DNA of 64,000 nt, from contig NZ_KB905815.1 of NCBI RefSeq assembly GCF_000381025.1, positions 169,789 through 233,788 on the forward strand. Reading direction: 5' to 3'. The notes under the pieces are model-generated. The model saw only the letters and a list, made by a program, of their open reading frames with translations, was not told the DNA's origin and ran no database searches. Below are positions 26,183 through 33,923 of this stretch, piece after piece (positions within the stretch are counted from its first letter, which is position 1; each line of letters opens with the position of its first letter). The stretch comes from Streptomyces sulphureus DSM 40104 (GTDB lineage Bacteria > Actinomycetota > Actinomycetes > Streptomycetales > Streptomycetaceae). A program made the translations under genes and the position numbers.

Positions 26183-27148
26183 TCAGGAGCGGCCCGGCTC
26201 CCCCGGCCCTGAGCCTCCCTCGCGCTCGGCGAGGAACCGCTCGAACTCCTCCCCGAGCTCGTCGGCGGAGGGGAGCTCCGTCGGCTCGGCGACGAGGCTG
26301 CCGCGGCTCTCGGCGCCCGCGAGTGCGTCGTACTGCTGCTCCAGGCCGCGGACGACCGAGGTGAGCTCCTCGTCGCCTTCGGCGAGTTGGCGCTCGATCT
26401 CGTTCTGCGTCCGCAGCGCCTCGGTGCGCAGGTTGTGCGCGACCTCGGGCAGGACGAGCCCCGTCGCCGAGGTGATCGCCTCCAGGACGACGAGCGCCGC
26501 GTCCGGGTAGGTCGACCGGGCGATGTAGTGCGGGACGTGCGCTACGACGCCGAGGACGTCGTGGCCCGATTCCGCGAGGCGCAGTTCCGTCAGGGCCGCC
26601 GCGCTGCCGGGGACCTCCGCCTCGTTGAAGAAGGAGCCCTGCCCCGGCACGAGCTCCGAGCGGTTCCCGTGCGGGGTGAGGCCCACGGGGCGGGTGTGCG
26701 GGACGCCCATCGGGATGCCTTGGAAGCTCACCGCCAGGCGTGCGTGCACCCGGTCGACGATCTCGCGGACGGCTGCCGTGAACCGTTCCCACTCGGTGTC
26801 CGGCTCGGGGCCCGAGAGGAGCAGGAAGGGGGTGTCGGTGGCGTCGCGCACGAGGCGGAGTTCGAGGCTGGGGGTGTCGTAGGAGACCCACTCGTCCCGG
26901 CGGAAGGTCATCGCCGGGCGGCGGGCGCGGTAGTCGATCAGCCGGTCGACGTCGAACCGTGCGACGGTGGTGTGCGGCTGGCTCTCCAGAACGCTCTCCA
27001 CCAACTGCTCACCGGTGTCCCCCGCGTCCATGAACCCTTCGAAGTGATAGAGCATCACGAGTCCGGCGTTCTCCGGCTCGTCGATGATCTCGTCGACCGC
27101 GCGCAGACCGCTCTGCTCCCATGCGTACATACGCTGCGGATCATCCAC
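26183..27148 (-). CDS. PAC2-family protein
   Basis: A 321-residue protein of the PAC2 (proteasome assembly chaperone 2-like) family, common in actinobacteria. Signature segments are [22 protein letters not shown] near the N-terminus, DYRARRPAM, and [22 protein letters not shown]. Many actinobacteria carry one or two copies, and a link to proteasome function is inferred from family membership only. GTG 27148 ([12 protein letters not shown]) was chosen because AAGGAG lies nine bases upstream; other actinomycete members begin with a similar xDPQxxYAWE. Confidence 0.85.
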   Translation of the reverse strand: MDDPQRMYAWEQSGLRAVDEIIDEPENAGLVMLYHFEGFMDAGDTGEQLVESVLESQPHTTVARFDVDRLIDYRARRPAMTFRRDEWVSYDTPSLELRLVRDATDTPFLLLSGPEPDTEWERFTAAVREIVDRVHARLAVSFQGIPMGVPHTRPVGLTPHGNRSELVPGQGSFFNEAEVPGSAAALTELRLAESGHDVLGVVAHVPHYIARSTYPDAALVVLEAITSATGLVLPEVAHNLRTEALRTQNEIERQLAEGDEELTSVVRGLEQQYDALAGAESRGSLVAEPTELPSADELGEEFERFLAEREGGSGPGEPGRS

Positions 27149-27406
27149 TGGCTCACGCTCCTTAGGCATACACAGAGTCAACACGTCGGTCGTCTGCGGC
27201 ATTCCCGCGGGGGGCGTCCGGCACGCCGACACGCGCCGCCGGCTGGCCGTGCTCTTGACGCGTCCCGGGCGCAACTCTAGGTTCCCTTCGCGGTGTTGGG
27301 ACGGGCACGTACCGTCTCCCCGACCGCCGCCGTGTGGCACCCGTCACATCCGGCGCCTCGCACGCGCACGACCGCCCGCAGGCTCCCCACCGCCCGGAGG
27401 TCCGCA

Positions 27407-28378
27407 GTGCCAAGCCGTACCACCGCAGCCGCAACCCCGGCGGCCGCCCTCCTCTGCGCCTTCCTCCTCGCCGCACCGGCGGAGGCATCCGCGCCCGCGT
27501 CCGTCATCCCGGTCACGGACGCGGGCGAGTTGCGGGACGCGCTCGCCTCGGCACAGCCTGGCGACACCTTCGACCTCGCCGACGGCACCTACCGGGGCAC
27601 CTTCTCCACGACATCGCCGGGCGAGGCGGACGCGCCCGTCACACTCACCGGCTCCACCGATGCGCGCCTCACCACCAGCGGCGGCGGCTACGGTCTCCAG
27701 CTCGACGGCGCCCCGCACTGGCGACTCACGGGCTTCACCGTCTCCGGCGGCCAAAAGGGCATCGTCCTCGACCGGTCCGACGACGTGCACCTCGACGGCG
27801 TCACCGTGGAGGACCTCGACATGGAGGGCGTCCACTGGCGCAACTCCAGCTCCGACGGCTCGATCCGGAACTCCACCGTCCGGAACACCGGGCACGACGG
27901 TCGCGGCATGGGCGAGGGCGTCTACGTCGGCAGCGCCGGAGGCACCGACGACCGGAGCGACAACGTCGTCATCGAGGGCAACACCCTCGGGCCCGGCATC
28001 GGCGGCGAGAACATCGACGTCAAGGAGGGGACGACCGGGACGCGCATCCTCGGCAACACCCTCGACGGCGACGGGCTCACCGGTGCCAACTACGACGACT
28101 CGTGGGTCGACATCAAGGGCAACGACGTCCTCGTGGAGGGGAACACGGGAACCCGCACCACCAACGACGGCTACCAGGTGCACCAGCAGGAGCCGGGTTG
28201 GGGTTGCGGCACCGTCTTCCGCGACAACCACTCCGACCTCACCGGAGCGGTCGGTCCCGACCGGTACGCGATCAACGTGACCGACTACGACGCGCAGAGC
28301 TGCCCGGCGACCGTCGCCGACTCCAACACCGTCGTGGGCGGCAAGGGGCTCACCGACCCGGGTGTCCCCGTGGGCTGA
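27407..28378 (+). CDS. Secreted right-handed parallel beta-helix protein (polysaccharide lyase-like)
   Basis: A 323-residue protein: signal peptide (AAALLCAFLLAAPAEA), then ITxAxELRDALASAQPGDTFDLADGTYRG, the classical start of parallel beta-helix lyases, and repeated short-turn rungs (VTLTGSTDARL, VHLDGVTVEDLDMEG, VVIEGNTLGPGIGGENIDVKEG). The single-domain size and chondroitinase B/PL6-like opening suggest extracellular polysaccharide binding or cleavage; the substrate is unknown. GTG 27407 has GGAGG six bases upstream and starts directly before the signal peptide; the frame extends further 5' without support. Confidence 0.82.
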   Translation: MPSRTTAAATPAAALLCAFLLAAPAEASAPASVIPVTDAGELRDALASAQPGDTFDLADGTYRGTFSTTSPGEADAPVTLTGSTDARLTTSGGGYGLQLDGAPHWRLTGFTVSGGQKGIVLDRSDDVHLDGVTVEDLDMEGVHWRNSSSDGSIRNSTVRNTGHDGRGMGEGVYVGSAGGTDDRSDNVVIEGNTLGPGIGGENIDVKEGTTGTRILGNTLDGDGLTGANYDDSWVDIKGNDVLVEGNTGTRTTNDGYQVHQQEPGWGCGTVFRDNHSDLTGAVGPDRYAINVTDYDAQSCPATVADSNTVVGGKGLTDPGVPVG

Positions 28379-28419
28379 ACGCCCTGTCGCCGTACGGGAG
28401 TTCGCTCCCCGCGGAGACG

Positions 28420-28459
28420 CCGAGAGGCCCGCCCCCCTTTCGGGGAGCGGGCCTCTCGG
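28420..28459. terminator. Bidirectional terminator between beta-helix gene and rpsA
   Basis: A perfect 13-bp stem CCGAGAGGCCCGC/GCGGGCCTCTCGG (28420-28432, 28447-28459), with further inner C/G pairing, between two convergent stop codons. Confidence 0.85.
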
Positions 28460-28501
28460 GTCGCTCGGTTCAGGCCATCGACGGCCCGGACTCCGCTGGG
28501 C

Positions 28502-30013
28502 TCAGCTCTGGCCACCCGCGAGCTTCTCGCGGAGCGCCGCCAGGGCTTCGTCCGAAGCGAGGGCGCCGCTGTCCTCCTCCGACTCCGAGGAGTACGAGCC
28601 GCCGCTGGGCTGACCGCCGGTCTGCGGGGCGGCGGCGCCGCCACCGGCGGCACCCTCGGCCGCGGCCTGCTCGTCGGCCTCGCGGGACTTGATGACCTGC
28701 GCCTGGTGCGCCTCGAACCGCGACTGGGCCTCGGCGTACTGGCGCTCCCACTCCTCGCGCTGCTTCTCGTAACCGGGGAGCCAGTCGTTGGCCTCCGGGT
28801 CGAAGCCCTCGGGGTAGATGTAGTTGCCCTGGTCGTCGTAGGAGGCGGCCATGCCGTAGAGGGTCGGGTCGAACTCGACCGCGGTCGGGTCGCCGCCGAA
28901 GGACTCGTTGGCCTGCTTCAGCGAGAGGCTGATGCGGCGGCGCTCCAGGTCGATGTCGATGACCTTGACGAAGATCTCGTCGTTGACCTGGACGACCTGC
29001 TCCGGGATCTCCACGTGACGCTCGGCGAGCTCGGAGATGTGGACCAGGCCCTCGATGCCCTCGTCGACCCGGACGAACGCACCGAACGGCACCAGCTTCG
29101 TGACCTTGCCGGGCACGACCTGGCCGATCTGGTGGGTCCGCGCGAACTGCTGCCACGGGTCTTCCTGGGTCGCCTTGAGCGACAGGGAGACACGCTCGCG
29201 GTCCATGTCGACGTCGAGGACCTCGACAGTGACCTCCTGGCCGACCTCGACGACCTCGGAGGGGTGGTCGATGTGCTTCCAGGAGAGCTCGGAGACGTGG
29301 ACGAGTCCGTCGACGCCGCCGAGGTCCACGAACGCACCGAAGTTGACGATGGAGGAGACGACGCCGGAGCGCACCTGGCCCTTCTGGAGGGTGGTGAGGA
29401 AGGTCTGGCGGACCTCGCTCTGGGTCTGCTCCAGCCAGGCGCGGCGCGAGAGCACGACGTTGTTGCGGTTCTTGTCAAGCTCGATGATCTTCGCCTCGAG
29501 CTCGCGGCCGACGTACGGCTGCAGGTCGCGGACGCGGCGCATCTCGACGAGCGAGGCGGGCAGGAAGCCGCGCAGGCCGATGTCGAGGATGAGACCGCCC
29601 TTGACGACCTCGATGACGGTACCGGTGACGATCCCGTCCTCTTCCTTGATCTTCTCGATGGTGCCCCAGGCGCGCTCGTACTGCGCACGCTTCTTCGAGA
29701 GGATCAGGCGGCCCTCCTTGTCCTCCTTCTGGAGAACCAGGGCCTCGATCTCGTCGCCGACGGCGACGACCTCGTTGGGGTCGACGTCGTGCTTGATCGA
29801 CAGCTCACGGGAAGGGATGACACCTTCGGTCTTGTAACCGATGTCGAGCAGGACCTCGTCCCGGTCGACCTTCACGATGACGCCGTCGACGATGTCGCCG
29901 TCGTTGAAGTACTTGATCGTCTCGTCGATCGCGGCGAGGAAGGCTTCCTCGGAACCGATGTCGTTGACCGCAACCTGAGGAGTGGTGGCGGAGGTCTCGG
30001 TGCTGCTCGTCAT
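28502..30013 (-). CDS. rpsA: 30S ribosomal protein S1
   Basis: A 503-residue protein with four S1 (OB-fold) repeats: VDGVIVKVDRDEVLLDIGYKTEGVIP, VTGTVIEVVKGGLILDIGLRGFLPASL, VRSGVVSSIVNFGAFVDLGGVDGLVHVSEL and VPGKVTKLVPFGAFVRVDEGIEGLVHISEL. A Gln/Glu-rich then Gly/Ser-rich actinobacterial tail follows. It docks mRNA on the 30S subunit. The start ATG at 30013 precedes MTSSTETSATT. A 170-base leader and strong promoter lie upstream. Confidence 0.97.
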   Translation of the reverse strand: MTSSTETSATTPQVAVNDIGSEEAFLAAIDETIKYFNDGDIVDGVIVKVDRDEVLLDIGYKTEGVIPSRELSIKHDVDPNEVVAVGDEIEALVLQKEDKEGRLILSKKRAQYERAWGTIEKIKEEDGIVTGTVIEVVKGGLILDIGLRGFLPASLVEMRRVRDLQPYVGRELEAKIIELDKNRNNVVLSRRAWLEQTQSEVRQTFLTTLQKGQVRSGVVSSIVNFGAFVDLGGVDGLVHVSELSWKHIDHPSEVVEVGQEVTVEVLDVDMDRERVSLSLKATQEDPWQQFARTHQIGQVVPGKVTKLVPFGAFVRVDEGIEGLVHISELAERHVEIPEQVVQVNDEIFVKVIDIDLERRRISLSLKQANESFGGDPTAVEFDPTLYGMAASYDDQGNYIYPEGFDPEANDWLPGYEKQREEWERQYAEAQSRFEAHQAQVIKSREADEQAAAEGAAGGGAAAPQTGGQPSGGSYSSESEEDSGALASDEALAALREKLAGGQS

Positions 30014-30385
30014 GTGGGAAAGGGTCTCCGGTACGGACATTGAGTCGTAGGTACTGCTACGCCGAGAGCCCTTGATCGCATCGGATGCAGCCTTCCGGAC
30101 AGCCTTGAGGGCTTGAGACCCGAGGGGACATGCAACTGATGCGAGCGCGACCTGCTCCGTCTGAGGTGCGCAGGCCCGAAGCGCAACTTGTAGCATACGG
30201 TCGCTGCTGGGCATGGTCAATGCGCGAAAGAGCACACCTGGGAAGGAACGTCCCATAACCGGCAGAAGTCGGTGGTCCGGAGCCGTGCGCAGCACGTTCT
30301 CGCGGGCGGTGAACTCCGCCCGTCCCCGGCGCAATGACGAGCAGCAGCGGGCGCGGCCCGCCAACGAGCAGCAGGCGGCAGCACC
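30014..30385. other. rpsA leader and divergent intergenic region
   Basis: About 370 bases. The left part is the ~170-base rpsA leader, which contains no obvious reading frame and may carry autoregulatory structure. The rpsA promoter is at 30192-30220. The rest leads into the methyltransferase gene. Confidence 0.6.
30192..30220 (-). promoter_or_regulatory. rpsA promoter
   Basis: Minus strand TTGACC -35 (30215-30220), 17-base spacer, TATGCT -10 (30192-30197). This is close to the vegetative consensus and suits a highly expressed ribosomal gene. Confidence 0.7.
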
Positions 30386-31276
30386 TTGCACGAACATCGA
30401 GCGTACGACACCGGCTCCGCCGGTCCCCTGCCCGTTCCGGCGGAGGAGGAGCCGGACGCGGTGCGGCGGCCTGTCGGCGGCCGGGAGACCAGCCGCGCCA
30501 ACCGCCACTGGTGGGACCGGAACGCGGACGAATACCAGGGCGAGCACGGGGAGTTCCTCGGCGACGCCCGCTTCGTCTGGGGCCCCGAGGGGATCGACGA
30601 GGCCGATGCCCGGCTGCTCGGGCCGCCCGGATCGCTCGCGGACCTCGACGTCCTGGAGGTCGGCGCGGGGGCGGCGCAGTGCGCGCGCTGGCTCGTCTCC
30701 GAAGGCGCGAGGACGGTGGCGCTCGACCTCTCGCACCGCCAACTCCAGCATGCGCTGCGGCTCTCCGAAGCCTCTCCGCCGCCTCTCGCTGCACGGGAGC
30801 GCGGACCGGCGCTCGTCGAGGCGGACGCGCAGGCGCTGCCGTTTGCCGACGACTCCTTCGACCTCGCGTGCTCCGCCTACGGCGCACTCCCCTTCGTCGC
30901 CGACTCGGCGCGCGTGATGCGCGAGGTGGCGCGGGTGCTGCGTCCGGGCGGAAGGTGGGTTTTCTCCGTGACGCACCCGATCCGCTGGGCCTTCCCTGAC
31001 GAGCCGGGCCCCGAGGGGCTCACCGCGGTCGGCTCCTACTTCGACCGCACGCCCTACGTGGAAGAGGACGCGAAGGGCCGCACCCTCTACGCCGAGCACC
31101 ACCGCACCCTCGGCGACCGGGTGCGCGAGACCGTAGCCGCGGGGCTGCGGGTCGTCGACGTCGTCGAGCCCGAGTGGCCCGAGGAGAACCGCGTGGTCTG
31201 GGGAGGCTGGTCGCCGCTCCGGGGGCGGGTGCTGCCCGGGACCTTGATCCTCGACTGTGAGCTGCCCGTTTCCTGA
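30386..31276 (+). CDS. Class I SAM-dependent methyltransferase
   Basis: A 296-residue methyltransferase: motif I VLEVGAGAAQCARWL (~residues 89-103), acidic post-I VALDLSHRQL, and motif II/III ADAQALPFADDSFDLACSAYGALPFV with REVARVLRPGGRWVFSVTHPIRWAF. This matches ubiquinone/menaquinone-type small-molecule methyltransferases; the substrate is unknown. The TTG at 30386 has no ribosome site. GTG 30461, nine bases after GGAGGAGGAG, is a serious alternative and would start at VRRPVGGRETS. Divergent from rpsA. Confidence 0.85.
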   Translation: MHEHRAYDTGSAGPLPVPAEEEPDAVRRPVGGRETSRANRHWWDRNADEYQGEHGEFLGDARFVWGPEGIDEADARLLGPPGSLADLDVLEVGAGAAQCARWLVSEGARTVALDLSHRQLQHALRLSEASPPPLAARERGPALVEADAQALPFADDSFDLACSAYGALPFVADSARVMREVARVLRPGGRWVFSVTHPIRWAFPDEPGPEGLTAVGSYFDRTPYVEEDAKGRTLYAEHHRTLGDRVRETVAAGLRVVDVVEPEWPEENRVVWGGWSPLRGRVLPGTLILDCELPVS

Positions 31277-32053
31277 CGCCTCCGGTACGGGAGCAGCAGG
31301 CTCCCCGTTCGCGACGTGCCACCCGAGCTCCCTGCCCCGCTCGTGGCAGGGGCACGACCGCGCTCCGTCCCGGCACGGGCAGCCGATGCCCGTGCCCCCG
31401 GTTCTCGCCGGGCTGCTCGGCGAGGGCGTCCCCACTGTGGGGCGGCCTTCGGTCCCGAGTCGGTCAGGCAGTCCGGTGGAGTCGGGGGTCCTGATATTTC
31501 TGCCAAGCGGCCTGACGGGGACGGAGGGTTCCTCTGCCCGGCGTGGGCGCTGGTACTCGCAGCAGAGGTCGACGAAACCGGCACCGCACTCGGCCACGCG
31601 GAGGATCGACTCGCGCGTGGCGTCGGGCGGTGTTCGGAGCCGGTTGCAGACGGGCGCGTTCGGGCGGATCAACGGCCGGTGCAGGGATCACGGATCTGGT
31701 GCCAGACTTCAAGGACCATCTGTGCGCGGCCCGACGCAGTGGGACCGGGCAGTTGACGTCGGCGCTTCCCCTTCGCACCGGGCTTGGCGAGGGCCGCGCG
31801 GGCTCCGCCGTGACGCTGCGAGTGGGCCCCGGTTACAACGGGCCGGCGAAGGCTTCGCCGCTCACAACACCGGGCATACACCCGCCTGTTGACCGGTCGA
31901 GGGATTCGCCCTCACCGGACCGCCGGCCCTGCTCTTGCCGGAGTGCGGCGTCCGTGGCGCAGCTCAGCGGCTCGCACCGGCGCAGCGCGCATCTCGCGCC
32001 GCGCCCCCACGCGACCGGCCCGGCGGCGGTCCGGGGCGGAGCGCCGTCCGCCG
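31277..32053. other. 777-base region without a supported gene
   Basis: It lies between the methyltransferase and transglycosylase stop codons. Near the left end a hairpin GGGAGC/GCTCCC (31289-31305) probably ends the methyltransferase transcript. Several frames are open, but none has a ribosome site, conserved motif or normal third-position bias. A minus-strand stretch at about 31500-31750 (fragments like MVLEVWHQIRDPCTGR and RESILRVAECGAGF in different frames) looks like possible remains of a decayed gene; I cannot name it. Confidence 0.45.
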
Positions 32054-33766
32054 TCAGTCGGTGACCTTCAGTTCGAGTGTCAGCGTCCCGCCGCCGGCGA
32101 CCGAGTCGAGGCGGAGGAGGTAGGTGCCGGCCTTGTCGTCTGCGGTGATCTTGGGGAGGTCGAGAACGCCCTCGCCGTCGGCGCGCAGGGTGACGGTGCG
32201 GACGGGCTCACCCGCGGGATCGGTGAAGTAGGGGCCGACGGTGTTCTCCTCGGGCTTCTCGCCTTCGGTGACCATGGTCGCCCGGACGGCTGCGTGCGGG
32301 GCTGCGGCGCCGTCGAGCGACGCCTTGACCTCCACCTGCTCGCCGAACTCGGCTCCGGCGGCGGCCTCCAGCGCCTCGTCGCCGGTACGGACGAGCGCGT
32401 CGGCCTGCGGCTCGACGACCTCGGCGTCGAAGGAGAGCGCAGCGAGCTTCGCCGCCTTCGCCTTGACGGTGAAGGCGCCCGGCTGCTCGCCTGCGGCGAT
32501 CGCCGGTGCGGTGGCGGTGCCGTCCGCGGCGGTCGCGACCTCGGCGGTGGTGGCGTCCTTGTCGAAGCGCGCGCCCGTCTCCCCTGCAAGGGTGAACTCC
32601 ACCTTTACGCCCTTGACCGGCTTGCCCTCGGAGGTCACCACTCGGACCTTCGGCCGCTCCTCGAACTTCCCGCCCACGGGTGCGCTGAACTGGGAGGCGC
32701 CTACGCGCTGGAGGTCGGCCGGCGCCGTCGGGCTCGGCGTGGGCGTCGGGCTCGGCGAGGGGCTGCCGGAGCCTCCGCCGGGCGCCGGTGTGGAGCCGTT
32801 GCCTCCGGAACCACCGTCCTTGCCGCCGCTCTTGCCGCCGTCCCTGCCCGGCTTGCCCGCCCGGTCGCTCGGACCCGCGTCCGTCTTCTGGGAGTTGCCG
32901 GAGCCGGGGGAGGTGGGCAGCGCACCGCTGCCGTCGGGGACCTTGTGGGTGCCCTCGCGGTAGAACTCGTACCAGGCGAGGACGGTGCGGAGGTAGTCGC
33001 GGGAGTTGTTGTAGCTGAGGATGGCGCGGTCGAGGTCGGCCTTGCGGTCGAGGGCGCGGCCGTCGGCGCAGAGGTAGCGGCCGGCGGCGAGGGCCGCGTC
33101 GTGGATGTTGTTGGGGTCCTTCTTGCCGTCGCCGTTGCCGTCGGCGCCCCAGCGGGCCCACGTCGAGGGGATGAACTGCATCGGTCCGACCGCGCGGTCG
33201 TAGCGACTGTCGCCGTCCCACTCGCCGCCGTCGGTGTCGCTGATGCGGGCGAACTCGCCGCCGTTGAGGACCGGTCCGAGGATGGGCTTGCGAGTGGTGC
33301 CGTCGGCGGTGACGTCGCCGCCGCGGGCCTGGCCGGACTCCACCTTGCCGATCGCGGCGAGGAGCTCCCAGCGCAGGCCGCACCCGGGTACGTCGGTGCG
33401 GAGGTCCCGGGCCGCCTTCTTGTAGGCGGCGAGGACGGTCGCCGGGATGCCGGACTCGGCTCCTGCCGGGTTCGGCGTGCTCGGTGAAGAACCGGGCGGA
33501 TGTGGGGACTTCAGCGGAGGGAGCTCGGTGTGGTAGGAGCCGTCGCCGGCTCCGTCGCCACCGGGCGAGGTGCCTGCGCGGTCCTGAGAACGGTCGGGCT
33601 CGGTGTGCTCCAGGCCGGGGGCCTGCGAGGCGGTGAGAGCAGCCATCGCCACTGCGGCGACGGCGGTTCCGCCCAGCCCCCTGCGAAGGCGGCTGCTCCG
33701 CAAGCTACGCCGACCGGTCCTGCCGGCCTGCTTCGCCGCCACATGCCTTCCGCGGTACCGCGCCAT
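32054..33766 (-). CDS. Secreted MltB-type lytic transglycosylase with C-terminal Ig-like domains
   Basis: A 570-residue exported protein: N-terminal basic region and hydrophobic signal (GLGGTAVAAVAMAALTASQA), then a transglycosylase domain (~110-275) with catalytic Glu in WELLAAIGKVESGQ, followed by VGPMQFIPSTWARWGADGNGDGKKDPNNIHDAALAAGRYLC and the AILSYNNSRDY lysozyme-fold segment. A Gly/Ser/Pro linker (~290-345) connects to two Ig-like modules (VKVEFTLAGETGARFDKDATTAEV...; VEVKASLDGAAAPHAAVRATMV...). It cleaves peptidoglycan outside the membrane; the Ig-like tail may anchor it or stabilise it. ATG with AAGGG upstream. Confidence 0.85.
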   Translation of the reverse strand: MARYRGRHVAAKQAGRTGRRSLRSSRLRRGLGGTAVAAVAMAALTASQAPGLEHTEPDRSQDRAGTSPGGDGAGDGSYHTELPPLKSPHPPGSSPSTPNPAGAESGIPATVLAAYKKAARDLRTDVPGCGLRWELLAAIGKVESGQARGGDVTADGTTRKPILGPVLNGGEFARISDTDGGEWDGDSRYDRAVGPMQFIPSTWARWGADGNGDGKKDPNNIHDAALAAGRYLCADGRALDRKADLDRAILSYNNSRDYLRTVLAWYEFYREGTHKVPDGSGALPTSPGSGNSQKTDAGPSDRAGKPGRDGGKSGGKDGGSGGNGSTPAPGGGSGSPSPSPTPTPSPTAPADLQRVGASQFSAPVGGKFEERPKVRVVTSEGKPVKGVKVEFTLAGETGARFDKDATTAEVATAADGTATAPAIAAGEQPGAFTVKAKAAKLAALSFDAEVVEPQADALVRTGDEALEAAAGAEFGEQVEVKASLDGAAAPHAAVRATMVTEGEKPEENTVGPYFTDPAGEPVRTVTLRADGEGVLDLPKITADDKAGTYLLRLDSVAGGGTLTLELKVTD

Positions 33767-33869
33767 CGTTCGGCCCTTTCCCCGTCGGACGCCAACTGCC
33801 GTGACTGTACGGCAAGTCGGGGTCTGAAGTCAGCGGGCGAGGCGTACGTCGACGCGTTCGGAGGCATCC

Positions 33870-33923
33870 CGTCAGCCGTGCACGCCACGCCACGCGCAGG
33901 GCGCGACATGCACGGCTGACGGC
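33870..33923 (-). terminator. polA terminator
   Basis: A perfect 14-bp stem CCGTCAGCCGTGCA/TGCACGGCTGACGG with a 26-base loop, abutting the polA stop codon. A smaller hairpin, TGCCGT/ACGGCA (33797-33814), lies nearer the transglycosylase start. Confidence 0.7.

Noticed and set aside
31464..31778. A 104-codon minus-strand frame in the orphan region
   Set aside because: No ribosome site, Arg/Pro-rich, and no similarity I recognise; noted instead as part of a possible decayed gene.
33767..33869. Possible c-di-AMP riboswitch before the transglycosylase, as occurs before some Streptomyces wall hydrolases
   Set aside because: I could not find the conserved core of that riboswitch; only a small TGCCGT/ACGGCA hairpin is present.
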